This document shows, piece by piece, positions 7,927-17,088 of a DNA stretch of 64,000 nt. The DNA is taken from the NCBI GenBank assembly GCA_963756515.1, contig CAVWNV010000013.1, positions 310,001 to 374,000 of the forward strand, written 5' to 3'. A program made the position numbers and the translations under genes. Origin of the DNA: Bog-756 sp963756515. GTDB lineage: Bacteria > Actinomycetota > Acidimicrobiia > Acidimicrobiales > RAAP-2. Under the pieces are notes generated by a model. The model did not search any database and was not told the origin of the DNA. It saw only the letters and a program-made list of their open reading frames with translations. The stretch's first letter is position 1. Each line of letters starts with the position of its first letter.

Positions 7927-9498
7927 TCAGCCGGGCGTCCGGCGGGGCAGGATCGGCGCGTCCCGGCCGGTGCCCCCGGTCCGCTCGGTGGAAGGGGGCC
8001 CGTCGCCGTCGTCCTCCTCGTGGTACTCCTCTTCGACGTTGATCGACCAGATGTCGTGGTGGGCACCGTGGATGTTCTCGACCGTGAGCATGGCCGTGTA
8101 CATGGAGTGGTCCTGGTTGTTGTACTTGTGCATCCCGTTCCGGCCCACAGGGTGGACGTTGGGGGCGTTCTCCTCGAACCACGCCCGGATGATGTCCACG
8201 TTGTCGCGGTAGACCTCGTCGTAGACCGGGTACGCCTTGGGCATCCGCACCACGTACCCGGCCTCCACGTCCGAGGGCTCGACCAGTCCGATGGCGGCCA
8301 GCTCCTTGGTGCCGAGGGCCACCAGTTCGTCGTCGGAGCAGCTCCACAGCTCATCCCCTTCGAACACGAAGTACTCCATGCCCAGGCAGGTCCGGCCGTC
8401 CTTGACCAGGAACGGAGACCAGGCCCCGAAGTTCTGGATGCGACCCACCTTGACGTCGGGAGCATGAATGTAGATCCAGTTGTCCGGAAAGCCACGGTCC
8501 ACCGGAACCACCAGGGCGATGGTGATGAAGTCGCGGTAGTGGAGGTCGTCGGCGGCCCGGGCCACGTGGGCGGGGACCGGAGGGTCGACGATGCGGGCCA
8601 GGGAGGTGAACGGCATGGAGGAGATGACGTGGGACACCTCGATGCGCTCCTCGGTCGCGCCGGACGTCACCGAGACGGCCACGGCCACCCCGTTCTCCAC
8701 GTGGACGGCGGTGGCTGCGGTCTGCAAGCGGACCGACGCCCCCGCGGCCACGATCTGCTCGGTGCACCGCTCCCACATCATGCCGGGGCCGTACTTGGGG
8801 TACTGGAACTCCTCGATCAGGCTGGTCACCTGCTTGGACTGGTCGCGGCGCCTGCCGGCCAACGACGAGCGGATGGGCTCCCACACCGCGTTCCACAACG
8901 ACATGCCCTTGATCCGCTGGGCCCCCCAGTCGGCGGAGAGCTCAGAGGCCGACACGGCCCAGACCTTCTCGTTGTAGGTCTTGAAGAAGTGGTCGTAGAG
9001 GCGCCAGCCGTAGTTCGAGACGATGTAGCCCTCGAGCGTGGTTCGGTCCTTGGGTGGACGGACCCGGACCCACAGGAAGGACAGACCGCAGAGGAACGCC
9101 TCCACCAGCCCGAGGTTGGAGAGCGCGTTGCCGAGCTTGATGGGATAGTCGTAGAACTTGCCGCCGTAGTAGATGCGGCTCATGCGGGGTCGGACCAGGA
9201 AGTCCTCGGGGGGAAGGATCGTGTGCCAGAGCTCCTCGACCGGCTTGACCTTGGTGTAGAACCGGTGCCCGCCGATGTCGAAGCGCCACCCGTCGCGCTC
9301 GACCGTTCGGCTGATGCCGCCCACCACCTCGTCGGCTTCGACCACCACCACCGGGTCGCCCCGCTCGACCAGCTCGTAGGCGGCGGTGAGCCCGGCCGGG
9401 CCGGCGCCGATCACCAGCACCGGATCCGACAACGTGGCCGGCCGGTCCGCGGCCCGGTCGTCGGCCCGCGGTCCGGTCGTCTCGCTGGGCTCTGTCAT
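7927..9498 (-). CDS. FAD-dependent amine oxidoreductase / UDP-galactopyranose-mutase-like protein
   Basis: A 523-residue NAD(P)/FAD-binding protein. The Rossmann motif VLVIGAGPAGLTAAYELVER is at about residues 27-46, followed by GGISRTVERDGWRFDIGGHR, which resembles the flavin-contact region of Glf-like and amine-oxidase enzymes. A role in nucleotide- or lipid-sugar modification fits the glycan context, but desaturase-type functions are also possible. I chose the ATG at 9498 over an in-frame start 105 bp upstream because the extra residues are low-complexity. The start region is part of a 14-bp direct duplication that creates a six-codon upstream ORF ending in an ATGA overlap. It is convergent with DUF2304. 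Confidence 0.82.
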   Translation of the reverse strand: MTEPSETTGPRADDRAADRPATLSDPVLVIGAGPAGLTAAYELVERGDPVVVVEADEVVGGISRTVERDGWRFDIGGHRFYTKVKPVEELWHTILPPEDFLVRPRMSRIYYGGKFYDYPIKLGNALSNLGLVEAFLCGLSFLWVRVRPPKDRTTLEGYIVSNYGWRLYDHFFKTYNEKVWAVSASELSADWGAQRIKGMSLWNAVWEPIRSSLAGRRRDQSKQVTSLIEEFQYPKYGPGMMWERCTEQIVAAGASVRLQTAATAVHVENGVAVAVSVTSGATEERIEVSHVISSMPFTSLARIVDPPVPAHVARAADDLHYRDFITIALVVPVDRGFPDNWIYIHAPDVKVGRIQNFGAWSPFLVKDGRTCLGMEYFVFEGDELWSCSDDELVALGTKELAAIGLVEPSDVEAGYVVRMPKAYPVYDEVYRDNVDIIRAWFEENAPNVHPVGRNGMHKYNNQDHSMYTAMLTVENIHGAHHDIWSINVEEEYHEEDDGDGPPSTERTGGTGRDAPILPRRTPG

Positions 9499-9515
9499 GG
9501 CCTGGGCTCTGTCAT
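9485..9515. repeat. 14-bp direct repeat at the start of the FAD gene, creating a mini-uORF
   Basis: The 14-mer CTGGGCTCTGTCAT occurs at 9485-9498 and 9502-9515. On the minus strand both copies begin ATGACAGAGC. The upstream ATG (9515) opens M-T-E-P-R-P-stop, and that TGA overlaps the ATG of the FAD gene (9498) as ATGA. Confidence 0.6.
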
Positions 9516-9664
9516 CTCGGTGCAGTCCTGTCGAATCGTCCGGTCCTACCGATGGGGACGGCCCGACCCCGACTCCGCACCCATCGCGGACGCCCCCGGC
9601 CACTGATGCGGCGGCGGCGCCATCCTCCCGTGCACGCCCGCCCGGTCACGCAACGCCCCGCAGG

Positions 9665-11080
9665 TTAGCGGCTGGCCTCCTCGAATCGTCGAATCCCCTG
9701 CCCCGCCTGGTCGCCGCCGGTGGGAACGTCACCGGGGTCGGCGTGGGCCGCGTCACCGGGGGTCTCCAGGTCGGCGCCATCCGAGCCGTCCCGCCCGCCC
9801 ATCCGTCCCCACAACCAGTCGATCTGGACCGAAGCCAGTAGGACCAGCGCAACCTCGAAGGTGCTGCGGTAACGGGTCTGGCCGAACGTCAGCGCCACGG
9901 AGACGGCCACATCCAGTCCGATGGCCACGAGCGGCAGGACCGGCACCCGTCGCCGCCGCAGTATGACCAGTCCCCCGACGGAGAGGACGGCCAGGGCGTA
10001 GTACATGCCCAGGCCGACCAGGGCCCACCGGTAGGGTCGGGTCTCCACCGTCGAGTCCAACCGGACCTGTTCGAGGGGATGGAAGAGTGCGAAGGCCCGG
10101 CCCAGTCTGGCCGCCTCCACCGGCACGATCCGGCTCTCGTGGGCGCGGATGATCCGCATTGCGTACGCCTCGACCTCGGCGCCCTGCACCGACTCGTCAG
10201 CCCGCGGATCGGCGGCTCTGCTCTTGGCCAGCACCGCGCACTCGAGCGACCAGTACCCCTCCTCGGCCCCCTGGTACACCTGGTTGCAGTTGGCCGAGGC
10301 CAGCGTGACCCCGAAGCCCGAACTGATGAAGACGGGGTCGTCGAAGCGACTCATGTTGTACCCGATCCACGGCCCGATCACCAGGACGGTGACGAGTACG
10401 CCCACGGCCAGCAGCCCCACGCGCCGCCGCCACCCGAGGGTGACCGCGGTCAACGCCAGAGGGACCATGATGAACACGACCAGCAGGGTGAGTTCGTCGC
10501 GGGCCAACGCGGCCACGCCTATCGACGCGGCCAGTGCCGCCATCCGGCCCAAACCGGGCCGTTTCCAGAAGCGGTAGGCGGTCCACAGGACCACGGCCAC
10601 CAGCACCGGGGAGAGGGCTTCGGACAGTCCCAGCTCGTCGCTCATCCAGATATTGGGGTAGACGGCCACGAGGAAGGCGGCCACCAGGCCCACGCGCCGG
10701 CCACCGATCTCCCGGCCGGCGTAGCCGCACGCCACGATGCCGGCGGCGCCGATGATGCAGCACCACACGCGGTGGGCGAAGAACGACTTCAGCCCGACAG
10801 CCGAGGGGATGGCCAGAACCACCACGAAGAGTGGTGGCCATGCCGCTGTCTGTACTTGATGGTGAAGGGTGGTCGAGTAGTACACGAACGGGTTGACGAA
10901 GCCCTTCCCGGCCACGAGCAGATTGGCGGCATTGTGGTAGTAGTAGGCGTCGCCGCCTGGCCTTCGATGGGTCCGCCCGGGGCCGAAGAGAGAGGCCACC
11001 CGGATGCCCAGACCGACCGCGGTCCACAGGCCCAGCCACGGCCACCACGGCCGGGCGGCATGTCTCCCCCTGCCGAACAT
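9665..11080 (-). CDS. GT-C membrane glycosyltransferase, PMT/ArnT-like (copy 2)
   Basis: A 471-residue paralogue of the protein at 5394-6791, read from the opposite strand. Same topology: first helix WPWLGLWTAVGLGIRVASLF, then GGDAYYYHNAANLLVAGKGF with the acidic loop residue, then hydrophobic segments with AVYPNIWMSDELGLSE and ARDELTLLVVFIMVPL. The C-terminal 40 or so residues are Asp/Gly-rich and not conserved between copies. Predicted to transfer a sugar from a polyprenyl-linked donor on the outer face of the membrane. The ATG at 11080 is 8 nt downstream of a TAGAGT box, which supports that start. It is divergent from the acyltransferase at 11249, mirroring copy 1. Confidence 0.8.
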   Translation of the reverse strand: MFGRGRHAARPWWPWLGLWTAVGLGIRVASLFGPGRTHRRPGGDAYYYHNAANLLVAGKGFVNPFVYYSTTLHHQVQTAAWPPLFVVVLAIPSAVGLKSFFAHRVWCCIIGAAGIVACGYAGREIGGRRVGLVAAFLVAVYPNIWMSDELGLSEALSPVLVAVVLWTAYRFWKRPGLGRMAALAASIGVAALARDELTLLVVFIMVPLALTAVTLGWRRRVGLLAVGVLVTVLVIGPWIGYNMSRFDDPVFISSGFGVTLASANCNQVYQGAEEGYWSLECAVLAKSRAADPRADESVQGAEVEAYAMRIIRAHESRIVPVEAARLGRAFALFHPLEQVRLDSTVETRPYRWALVGLGMYYALAVLSVGGLVILRRRRVPVLPLVAIGLDVAVSVALTFGQTRYRSTFEVALVLLASVQIDWLWGRMGGRDGSDGADLETPGDAAHADPGDVPTGGDQAGQGIRRFEEASR

Positions 11081-11088
11081 GGATCGCC

Positions 11089-11094
11089 ACTCTA
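11089..11094 (-). promoter_or_regulatory. -10 box TAGAGT, leaderless start of the gene ending at 11080
   Basis: Minus-strand TAGAGT sits 8 nt before the ATG at 11080, with no Shine-Dalgarno sequence. Confidence 0.6.
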
Positions 11095-11109
11095 TGCTGT
11101 TGGATAGAG
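11090..11109. promoter_or_regulatory. Inverted repeat in the divergent intergenic region (copy 2)
   Basis: CTCTAT and ATAGAG arms separated by 8 nt form a perfect inverted repeat that overlaps the -10 box of the GT-C gene. A shared AACAGC-ATAG core can be lined up with the copy 1 intergenic sequence ACAGCGTATAG, so both may be regulated alike. Confidence 0.35.
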
Positions 11110-11248
11110 GGCGTCGCGTCCGGAACTCGCATCCCCGACGGCCCGTCCGATCGGTCGGGAGCGGGCTCCGTCGTGACGTCGGTGCAGTGTCGGGCAGCGA
11201 GGGCCGGGGGGCGACACCACGTCGATCCCCGCGGGGGGCAACAGGAAC

Positions 11249-13426
11249 GTGCTGACAGCGACAGGGCTGATCGAGGCCTGGGATCTAGCGCCGGTGGACC
11301 TCGGTCGTGCCACGCCGCCCCCGGCCGCACTGCCCGACGGTGGTCGCGCCCCCCGGCCGCTCCCCGAGCTCTACACCGCGCCATCCCCCATCGACGGCAC
11401 CCGGGTCGCTCCTCTCGACGGCATGCGGGCCCTGGCCGTCACCGCGGTCATCCTCTACCACGCCAATACGAGCTGGGCCGTGGGCGGGTACTTCGGGGTC
11501 GACGTCTTCTTCGTGCTTTCGGGTTACCTGATCACCACGCTCCTGTTGAGCGAGTGGCGCGGCACCGGCGGCGTGGTGCTGCGGGCGTTCTGGGGTCGTC
11601 GGGCCCGCCGCCTGCTCCCCGCCCTGTTCCTGATGCTGGCCGTGGTCGGAGCCGTCGCCGTGCTCTGGCCACGCGTACTCGGTTCGCCCGGTCTCCTCGG
11701 TGACACCCTGGCCACGGTGGGCTACTTCGCCAACTGGCACTTCATCTCCGCCCACACCGACTACTTCGCGGCCTCGGCCAACCCGTCGCCACTCCTCCAC
11801 ACCTGGACGCTGGCCATCGAGGAGCAGTTCTATCTGGTGTGGCCGCTGGTGCTGCTGGTGCTGGTGGGTGGCTTCCGTCGCCTCCGACACCGACCGTCGT
11901 CGACGCGGGTACGACACCGGTTGGTCGTGGTGGCCGTGGTGGCCGTGGTGGGCGCGGCAGCCTCGGCCCTGCTCATGGCGTACCTCACCCCGATCGGCAC
12001 GGCGTCGGTGAACCGTTCGTACTATGGGAGCGACACCCGGGCCCAGGGACTGTTGGTGGGAGCGGCGCTGGCGGCCGTGTGCCTGTGGTGGGGCCCGATC
12101 CGCACGGCCACCGGACGGCGTCTCGTCGGTGGGCTCGGACTGATCGGGGCGGTCGTGATCGTGGTGATGTGGCGCCAGGTGCCCGAATCGTCGCCTCTGA
12201 CCTTCCACGGCGGCTTCGCACTGCTGGCCGTGGCCACCGCGGCGGTGATCGCCTGCGTCACGCTGTTGGCCCGCCATCCCGTGGCCGGACTGCTCGCCGT
12301 CCGCCCCCTCCCGTACCTGGGCAAGATCTCCTACGGCATGTACCTCTGGTACTGGCCGGTGCTGCTGGTGATGACCTCGGACCGGACCCACCTGCAGGGG
12401 GTCGCCCTCCTGGGTGCCCGCCTGGTGGTCATCGTGGCCATCGCCGCCGCCTCCTTCCACTTCGTCGAGACCCCGTTCCACCGCGGCTGGTTGGCCGGCT
12501 GGCGGTCGTTGGTGGTCGTGCCGCTGGCCGCGGTGGTCGTGTCCCTGCTGCCCCTGATGGTGCCGTCGGCGTCGGCCGTCGTCCCCCCGGTCGAGTCGGC
12601 CGCGGCCAGCCCCACCAGCGGCGGCATCGTGCCCGTGGCCACCGCCGGCCCGGTGCGCATCCTGTTGGTCGGCGACTCGATGGTCGGCTCGCTCGGGGTG
12701 GGCCTGTCGGCCGAGGCGGCCAAGTACGGGGCCCAGATCCTCAACGAGGGAGACCCCGGCTGCTCGGTGGGAGTCGGGGACCAGGTCAAGGTGCTGTGGT
12801 ACACGCAGGCCCCCGGCGTGCCCTGCACGCCCGGCAGTCCCGATCAGATCATCAACACCTACCGCTCCCTGGTGCGGAAGTACGACCCCGACGTGGTGGT
12901 CTACCTGGCCCGCAGCGAGACCCTCGACACCGAGCTCAACGGGACCTGGCAGCACCTGGGCGATCCGACGTTCGACTTCTGGACCGAGGCCCGGTTAGAC
13001 CAGGCCATCACCGCCCTCAGCTCCAACGGCGCCCACGTGGTGTTGTTGAGCACGCCGTACTACGACACCGGCGATCAGTCCGACGGCACACCGTGGCCGG
13101 AGAACCAACCGGCGCGGGTGGTCGAGGACAACCGGTTGCTCGCCGCCGCGGCGCGTGACAACCGGCGGACCTCGTCGGTGTTCCCGCTCGGGGCGCTACT
13201 GTCGCCGGACGACCAGTTCGAGAAGTATGTGGGCGGAGTCCAGGCGCGGTGCGGGGACGGCGTCCACCTGACCGTGCCCGGAGGCGAGTGGGTAGGCAAG
13301 CGGCTCCTCCCCAAGCTGGTGGCATTGGGCCAGACGCACCTGGCCCTCCACGCCACGCTGAGCCGTCCGGCCCTGCCCCCCCAGGCTCAGCCCTGGTGGT
13401 ACGGCTTCCTCCCGTGCAAGACGTGA
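11249..13426 (+). CDS. O-acyltransferase family 3 with C-terminal SGNH domain (copy 2)
   Basis: A 725-residue paralogue of the protein at 3091-5265. The acyltransferase-3 domain covers about residues 50-430, with LDGMRALAVTAVILYHAN, GVDVFFVLSGYLITTLL, RRARRLLPALFLM and PSPLLHTWTLAIEEQFYLVW. The SGNH-like domain follows, with GDSMVGSLGVGLSAEAAKYG and a C-terminal CGDGVHLTVPGGEW supplying Asp and His. It probably O-acylates an exported glycan. The GTG at 11249 is preceded by an AGGAA stretch; upstream extension is not supported. Divergent from the copy 2 GT-C gene and convergent with the PMT-like gene. Confidence 0.87.
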   Translation: MLTATGLIEAWDLAPVDLGRATPPPAALPDGGRAPRPLPELYTAPSPIDGTRVAPLDGMRALAVTAVILYHANTSWAVGGYFGVDVFFVLSGYLITTLLLSEWRGTGGVVLRAFWGRRARRLLPALFLMLAVVGAVAVLWPRVLGSPGLLGDTLATVGYFANWHFISAHTDYFAASANPSPLLHTWTLAIEEQFYLVWPLVLLVLVGGFRRLRHRPSSTRVRHRLVVVAVVAVVGAAASALLMAYLTPIGTASVNRSYYGSDTRAQGLLVGAALAAVCLWWGPIRTATGRRLVGGLGLIGAVVIVVMWRQVPESSPLTFHGGFALLAVATAAVIACVTLLARHPVAGLLAVRPLPYLGKISYGMYLWYWPVLLVMTSDRTHLQGVALLGARLVVIVAIAAASFHFVETPFHRGWLAGWRSLVVVPLAAVVVSLLPLMVPSASAVVPPVESAAASPTSGGIVPVATAGPVRILLVGDSMVGSLGVGLSAEAAKYGAQILNEGDPGCSVGVGDQVKVLWYTQAPGVPCTPGSPDQIINTYRSLVRKYDPDVVVYLARSETLDTELNGTWQHLGDPTFDFWTEARLDQAITALSSNGAHVVLLSTPYYDTGDQSDGTPWPENQPARVVEDNRLLAAAARDNRRTSSVFPLGALLSPDDQFEKYVGGVQARCGDGVHLTVPGGEWVGKRLLPKLVALGQTHLALHATLSRPALPPQAQPWWYGFLPCKT

Positions 13427-13481
13427 GCCACGGCGGGCGGTGCCGGTCCGGTGGCGTGACGTCCCCGGCCGGGCGGAGGTC

Positions 13482-15197
13482 TCAGGGCGAGACCGGTGTG
13501 AACCTCACGAGGTACATGGGCTGATAGAAGCTGAGGTCGTTGGCCACGACCATGGCCTGGACCCGGTAGGCCGGATCTCCCTGCAGGGTCTGGACGATCC
13601 CCTCACACTTGACGCCGAACGTCTGGTACCCGGGCGCCCACACCACATAGATCTGTCGACCGGTCCGCCCGGCCATCGATTCCAGCCGATCGGCGAAGGT
13701 CAGGGGTGACGCCGCGGCCGAGGCGGCGGCGTAGTCGACCCAGTCGACATAGGCCGGGCCGGTGCCACGGGGGAAGGTGGTCTGCCGGTAGCGACCCGCC
13801 GGCAGCAGGCGGTCGACGGCGGGACCCAGCTGGTCGGGGCAGTAGGCCACCACGTCACCGGCGTGGCCTGTGCGGGCGATGGCGGCCGCCACCTCTCCGG
13901 CCTGGGTCCGGTTGGTGGTGATGTTGGGGATCGAGCCGGCCAGCCCGGCGATGACGGCCACGGTGAGGATCAGGCTCCTGATCCTCCGGTCACGGAAGGT
14001 GGCCAGACCCAACGCCACGAGCAGGATGAGAGGGATGAACACCACCGAGGCGTAGCGGGCGTCGAAGGCGCTGGTGGTCAGGAGCCCACCGGCGACGGCG
14101 GCGGCCAGCGTGCCCACGACGGCGAAGGCCACCGGTCGGCCGAGCGGTCGCGTCCGGATGTCCACGTCGATGTGGCGCCGGTCGGTCGCCACCCCGAACA
14201 GACCCAGCCCGGCCAGAGCGAAGAAGATCAGGCCCAGGGCCCGGCCCTGGCTGCTGCTCCCGCCCGCGAACGACGCCACCGCGCTGACCATGGCCGAGAA
14301 GGTGGCCGGCGTGGCCCAGGGCGTGCCGGTGTGCCGCGACTGGAAGACGAACGTGGGCAGCCACGGGAGGAAGGTGAGGCAGCCCACCATCACGGCCACC
14401 AACGAGGCCCGGGCCCCCCTCCGCCAGGCGGGGCGTCCCCGCCATGACTGGAACAGGAGCCACAGGAGCATCACCCCGATCAGGTAGATCGACCAGTAGT
14501 GGGTGTAGAGCAGGAGCCCGGTGACGGCACCGACGGCGACGAGGTTGCCGGGACGCGGGTGGGCCAGCGAGCGGTCCAGGGCCAAGAACCCCAGCACCGT
14601 CAGCAGCACCACCAGCGAGTACATGCGGGTCTCGGTGTCGTAGCGGGTGGCAAAGGGCGACGTGGCCACCAGGAGCATGGCGGCCCAGCCCACCGTCCGG
14701 CCGCCGAGACGTCGGCCGGCCACCCAGGCCAGGGGGACGGTAACCACGCCGAAGAGGCCGGAGAGGGAGCGGACGGCCTCGTCCGAGGTGCCGAACCACC
14801 CCATCCAGAAGTGCAACAGGACGTAGTACAGCGGTGGGGCCCCGTCGCGGCGGAGGAACGAGGGGATCTGATGGAGGGGGAGGCGGGCGATGTTGACGGT
14901 GAGGGCCTCGTCGAGCCAGAGGTCCGAGACGGTCCAGAACCGGAGTACCAGGGCGGACACCACGACCACCCCGATGCCCACCGCCATGACCGCCGTGGTG
15001 GCCCGGCCGAAAGGGGGTCCCTGGAGATCGTCGTCGGTGGTCCCGGCGCCGCGGTGGCGTCCCGGCGCGGTACCTACCCCGGCTCCGGTGGTCGGATCCG
15101 GCCGGGTCGGATCCGAAAGGGCCGGAACCGGATGGGGGGTCTCTTCGGGCGCTACCGCCGGGACGGATCCAGCCGGAGGTGCGTCCATGGACGGCAT
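13482..15197 (-). CDS. GT39/PMT-like membrane glycosyltransferase
   Basis: About 571 residues. A Pro/Thr-rich cytoplasmic N-terminus (residues 1-65) leads into a first helix (AVMAVGIGVVVVSALVL) and then the loop TVSDLWLDEALTVNIARL with the acidic Asp-Glu pair characteristic of GT-C enzymes. Repeated hydrophobic segments fill residues 70-460. The last 110 residues form a soluble C-terminal domain (VVAYCPDQLGPAVDRLLPAG). The reading frame stays open upstream to 15569 but would then run into the divergent lipoprotein gene. Starts at 15242, 15197 or 15188 are possible and I prefer 15197. It is not a close paralogue of the two GT-C copies. Function: transfer from a polyprenyl-phosphate sugar, acceptor unknown. 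Confidence 0.78.
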   Translation of the reverse strand: MPSMDAPPAGSVPAVAPEETPHPVPALSDPTRPDPTTGAGVGTAPGRHRGAGTTDDDLQGPPFGRATTAVMAVGIGVVVVSALVLRFWTVSDLWLDEALTVNIARLPLHQIPSFLRRDGAPPLYYVLLHFWMGWFGTSDEAVRSLSGLFGVVTVPLAWVAGRRLGGRTVGWAAMLLVATSPFATRYDTETRMYSLVVLLTVLGFLALDRSLAHPRPGNLVAVGAVTGLLLYTHYWSIYLIGVMLLWLLFQSWRGRPAWRRGARASLVAVMVGCLTFLPWLPTFVFQSRHTGTPWATPATFSAMVSAVASFAGGSSSQGRALGLIFFALAGLGLFGVATDRRHIDVDIRTRPLGRPVAFAVVGTLAAAVAGGLLTTSAFDARYASVVFIPLILLVALGLATFRDRRIRSLILTVAVIAGLAGSIPNITTNRTQAGEVAAAIARTGHAGDVVAYCPDQLGPAVDRLLPAGRYRQTTFPRGTGPAYVDWVDYAAASAAASPLTFADRLESMAGRTGRQIYVVWAPGYQTFGVKCEGIVQTLQGDPAYRVQAMVVANDLSFYQPMYLVRFTPVSP

Positions 15198-15352
15198 GGT
15201 ACCCACCGTCCGGCGCCACGTGGGGTCTTCCGCCCCGAACATGCACGACTGGGGGCTACGCAGCGGTAACCTGGCTCCACGAGCCGCTGTGGCTGTGGCA
15301 GGCTGCTCCGTACCGGACTGGTGCGGAGCACCGCAGCGGTAGGGGGAACTAG

Positions 15353-15370
15353 ATGGGGGAACGCAGTTGA
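15353..15370 (+). other. Five-codon upstream ORF overlapping the lipoprotein start
   Basis: ATG at 15353, preceded by AGGGGGA at 15341-15347, opens M-G-E-R-S-stop. The TGA overlaps the TTG start of the solute-binding protein as TTGA, a layout that would allow translational coupling. Confidence 0.35.
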
Positions 15371-17061
15371 CACGTGGCAGTGAGCTGAGCCGTCGGTCAT
15401 TCCTGTCGCGAGGTGCGGCCACCGGCGGACTGGTGATGCTGGGCGCCGTCGGTGCCACCGCGCTGGCCGGCTGCTCATCGGGATCCTCCGGCTCGTCCAC
15501 CACCGACTCGAGTACTGGCTCCAAGCCCGGGGTCGGGACCGGCTCACCGGTGCGGGGTGGCTCGCTCACCGTCGGGATGACGGCCGAGATCGACGGGTTC
15601 TACCCGGGGACAGCCCACTGGGACGTCAACGGATTCTGCTACGCCAACGCCGTCTACGACCCGCTCATGGCCACCGGCGCCGACGGGACCGTTGAGCCGT
15701 ACCTGTGCCAGTCCATGTCCCCCAACTCCACCTTCGACGTATGGACCATGAAGCTCCGGCCCGGCGTGACCTTCAGCGACGGGTCGGCGCTCACCTCGGG
15801 TGTGGTGCTGGTCAACTACAAGGTGCTGAAGGCGTCGGCCCTGACCGGGGTGGCCCTCGACCAGGTGGCGTCGGTGACGACGCCGGACGACATGACCGTC
15901 GTCTACACCCTGACCGGCCCGAACCCGACCTTCCCGGCCGGCCTGACCACGCAGGTGGGCTATGTGGTGGGCGAAGCCATGATCCTCGAGGCCCTCGGCG
16001 CCCCGAACTCGGCACCGAAGCCCATCGGCACCGGCCCGTTCATCTACTCCGACTGGCAGCCCGACGACCACTTCACCGCCACCCGCAATCCGAACTACTG
16101 GCGCAAGGGACTCCCGTACCTGGACTCCATCACCTTCAAGCCCATCCCCGACAGCACCCAGCGCGAATCCACCCTCCGCACCGGCGGGGTGGACATGATC
16201 GAGTCCGTTGACCCCACCACCATCGCCAACTTCTCCGGCTCGGGCGGCTCCGGATACCAACTGGTCGACACCAGCACCGGCGTGATCGGCCAGCCGTCCT
16301 TCGCCTTCATCATGTTGAACACCGCGGTGGCGCCCACCAGCGACCTCAGTATCCGCCGGGCCCTGGCCATGGGCATGGACCAGGCCGAGGTGCAACGGAT
16401 CATCGGGGGTCCCCCGACCAAGCCGGCCGACGGTATCTTCCTCCCCGATTCGCCCTACTACAGCAAGACCAGCTACCCGACCTACAACCCGTCGGAAGCC
16501 AGGAAGCTGGTGGCGGCGTACAAGGCGCAGCACGGCACGCCGACGTTGAACCTGCTCACCATTCCCACCGCCATCGAGATCAAGGTGGTCTCGGCCGTCC
16601 AGCAGATGTGGCAGCAGGTCGGATTCGACGTGACCATCTCCGAGGTGGAGCAGGCCACCATCATCGACGACTTCGTCCTCGGCAAGTTCCAGGCGGTGAC
16701 GTCCTACCAGTTCGGAGCGGTGGTGCCCGATCTCAACTATGTGTGGTGGAGCACCACCACCGTCTCTCCGGTCGGCAAGATCGGCCTCAACTTCACCCGG
16801 TTGGAGGACCCGACACTGGAGGCGGCCCTGCTCCTCGGTCGCCACACCACCAGTCAGTCCGCCCGGGTGGCAGCGTACAAGGCCGTCAACGAACAGTTGG
16901 CCAAGCAGCTGCCCTACCTGTGGATCGAGCAGTACCTGTTCTCGGAGGTGGCCGACAAGCGGGTCCAGAACTTCGCCAACCCGACCCTGCCGGACGGGAA
17001 GCCCCAGTACGCCTTCGACGAAGGGATCTTCGTGCCGACCCAGATCTGGTTGGCCGGATAG
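15367..17061 (+). CDS. Peptide ABC transporter substrate-binding lipoprotein (SBP_bac_5, Tat-exported)
   Basis: A 564-residue extracytoplasmic solute-binding protein of the DppA/OppA family. The N-terminus has a twin-arginine signal (SRRSFLSRGAATGG) and a lipobox LAGC with the lipidated Cys at residue 36, then a Ser/Gly-rich linker. The mature part shows family features: RGGSLTVGMTAEIDGFYP, WTMKLRPGVTFSDGSALTS and GTGPFIYSDWQPDDHFTATR. It should bind peptides or similar solutes and deliver them to the permeases encoded next (27-bp gap). The start is TTG at 15367; the Tat motif leaves little room for a later one. It heads a five-gene importer operon. Confidence 0.92.
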   Translation: MTRGSELSRRSFLSRGAATGGLVMLGAVGATALAGCSSGSSGSSTTDSSTGSKPGVGTGSPVRGGSLTVGMTAEIDGFYPGTAHWDVNGFCYANAVYDPLMATGADGTVEPYLCQSMSPNSTFDVWTMKLRPGVTFSDGSALTSGVVLVNYKVLKASALTGVALDQVASVTTPDDMTVVYTLTGPNPTFPAGLTTQVGYVVGEAMILEALGAPNSAPKPIGTGPFIYSDWQPDDHFTATRNPNYWRKGLPYLDSITFKPIPDSTQRESTLRTGGVDMIESVDPTTIANFSGSGGSGYQLVDTSTGVIGQPSFAFIMLNTAVAPTSDLSIRRALAMGMDQAEVQRIIGGPPTKPADGIFLPDSPYYSKTSYPTYNPSEARKLVAAYKAQHGTPTLNLLTIPTAIEIKVVSAVQQMWQQVGFDVTISEVEQATIIDDFVLGKFQAVTSYQFGAVVPDLNYVWWSTTTVSPVGKIGLNFTRLEDPTLEAALLLGRHTTSQSARVAAYKAVNEQLAKQLPYLWIEQYLFSEVADKRVQNFANPTLPDGKPQYAFDEGIFVPTQIWLAG

Positions 17062-17088
17062 CGGGCCCGACCACCGGCCCGACACCCA

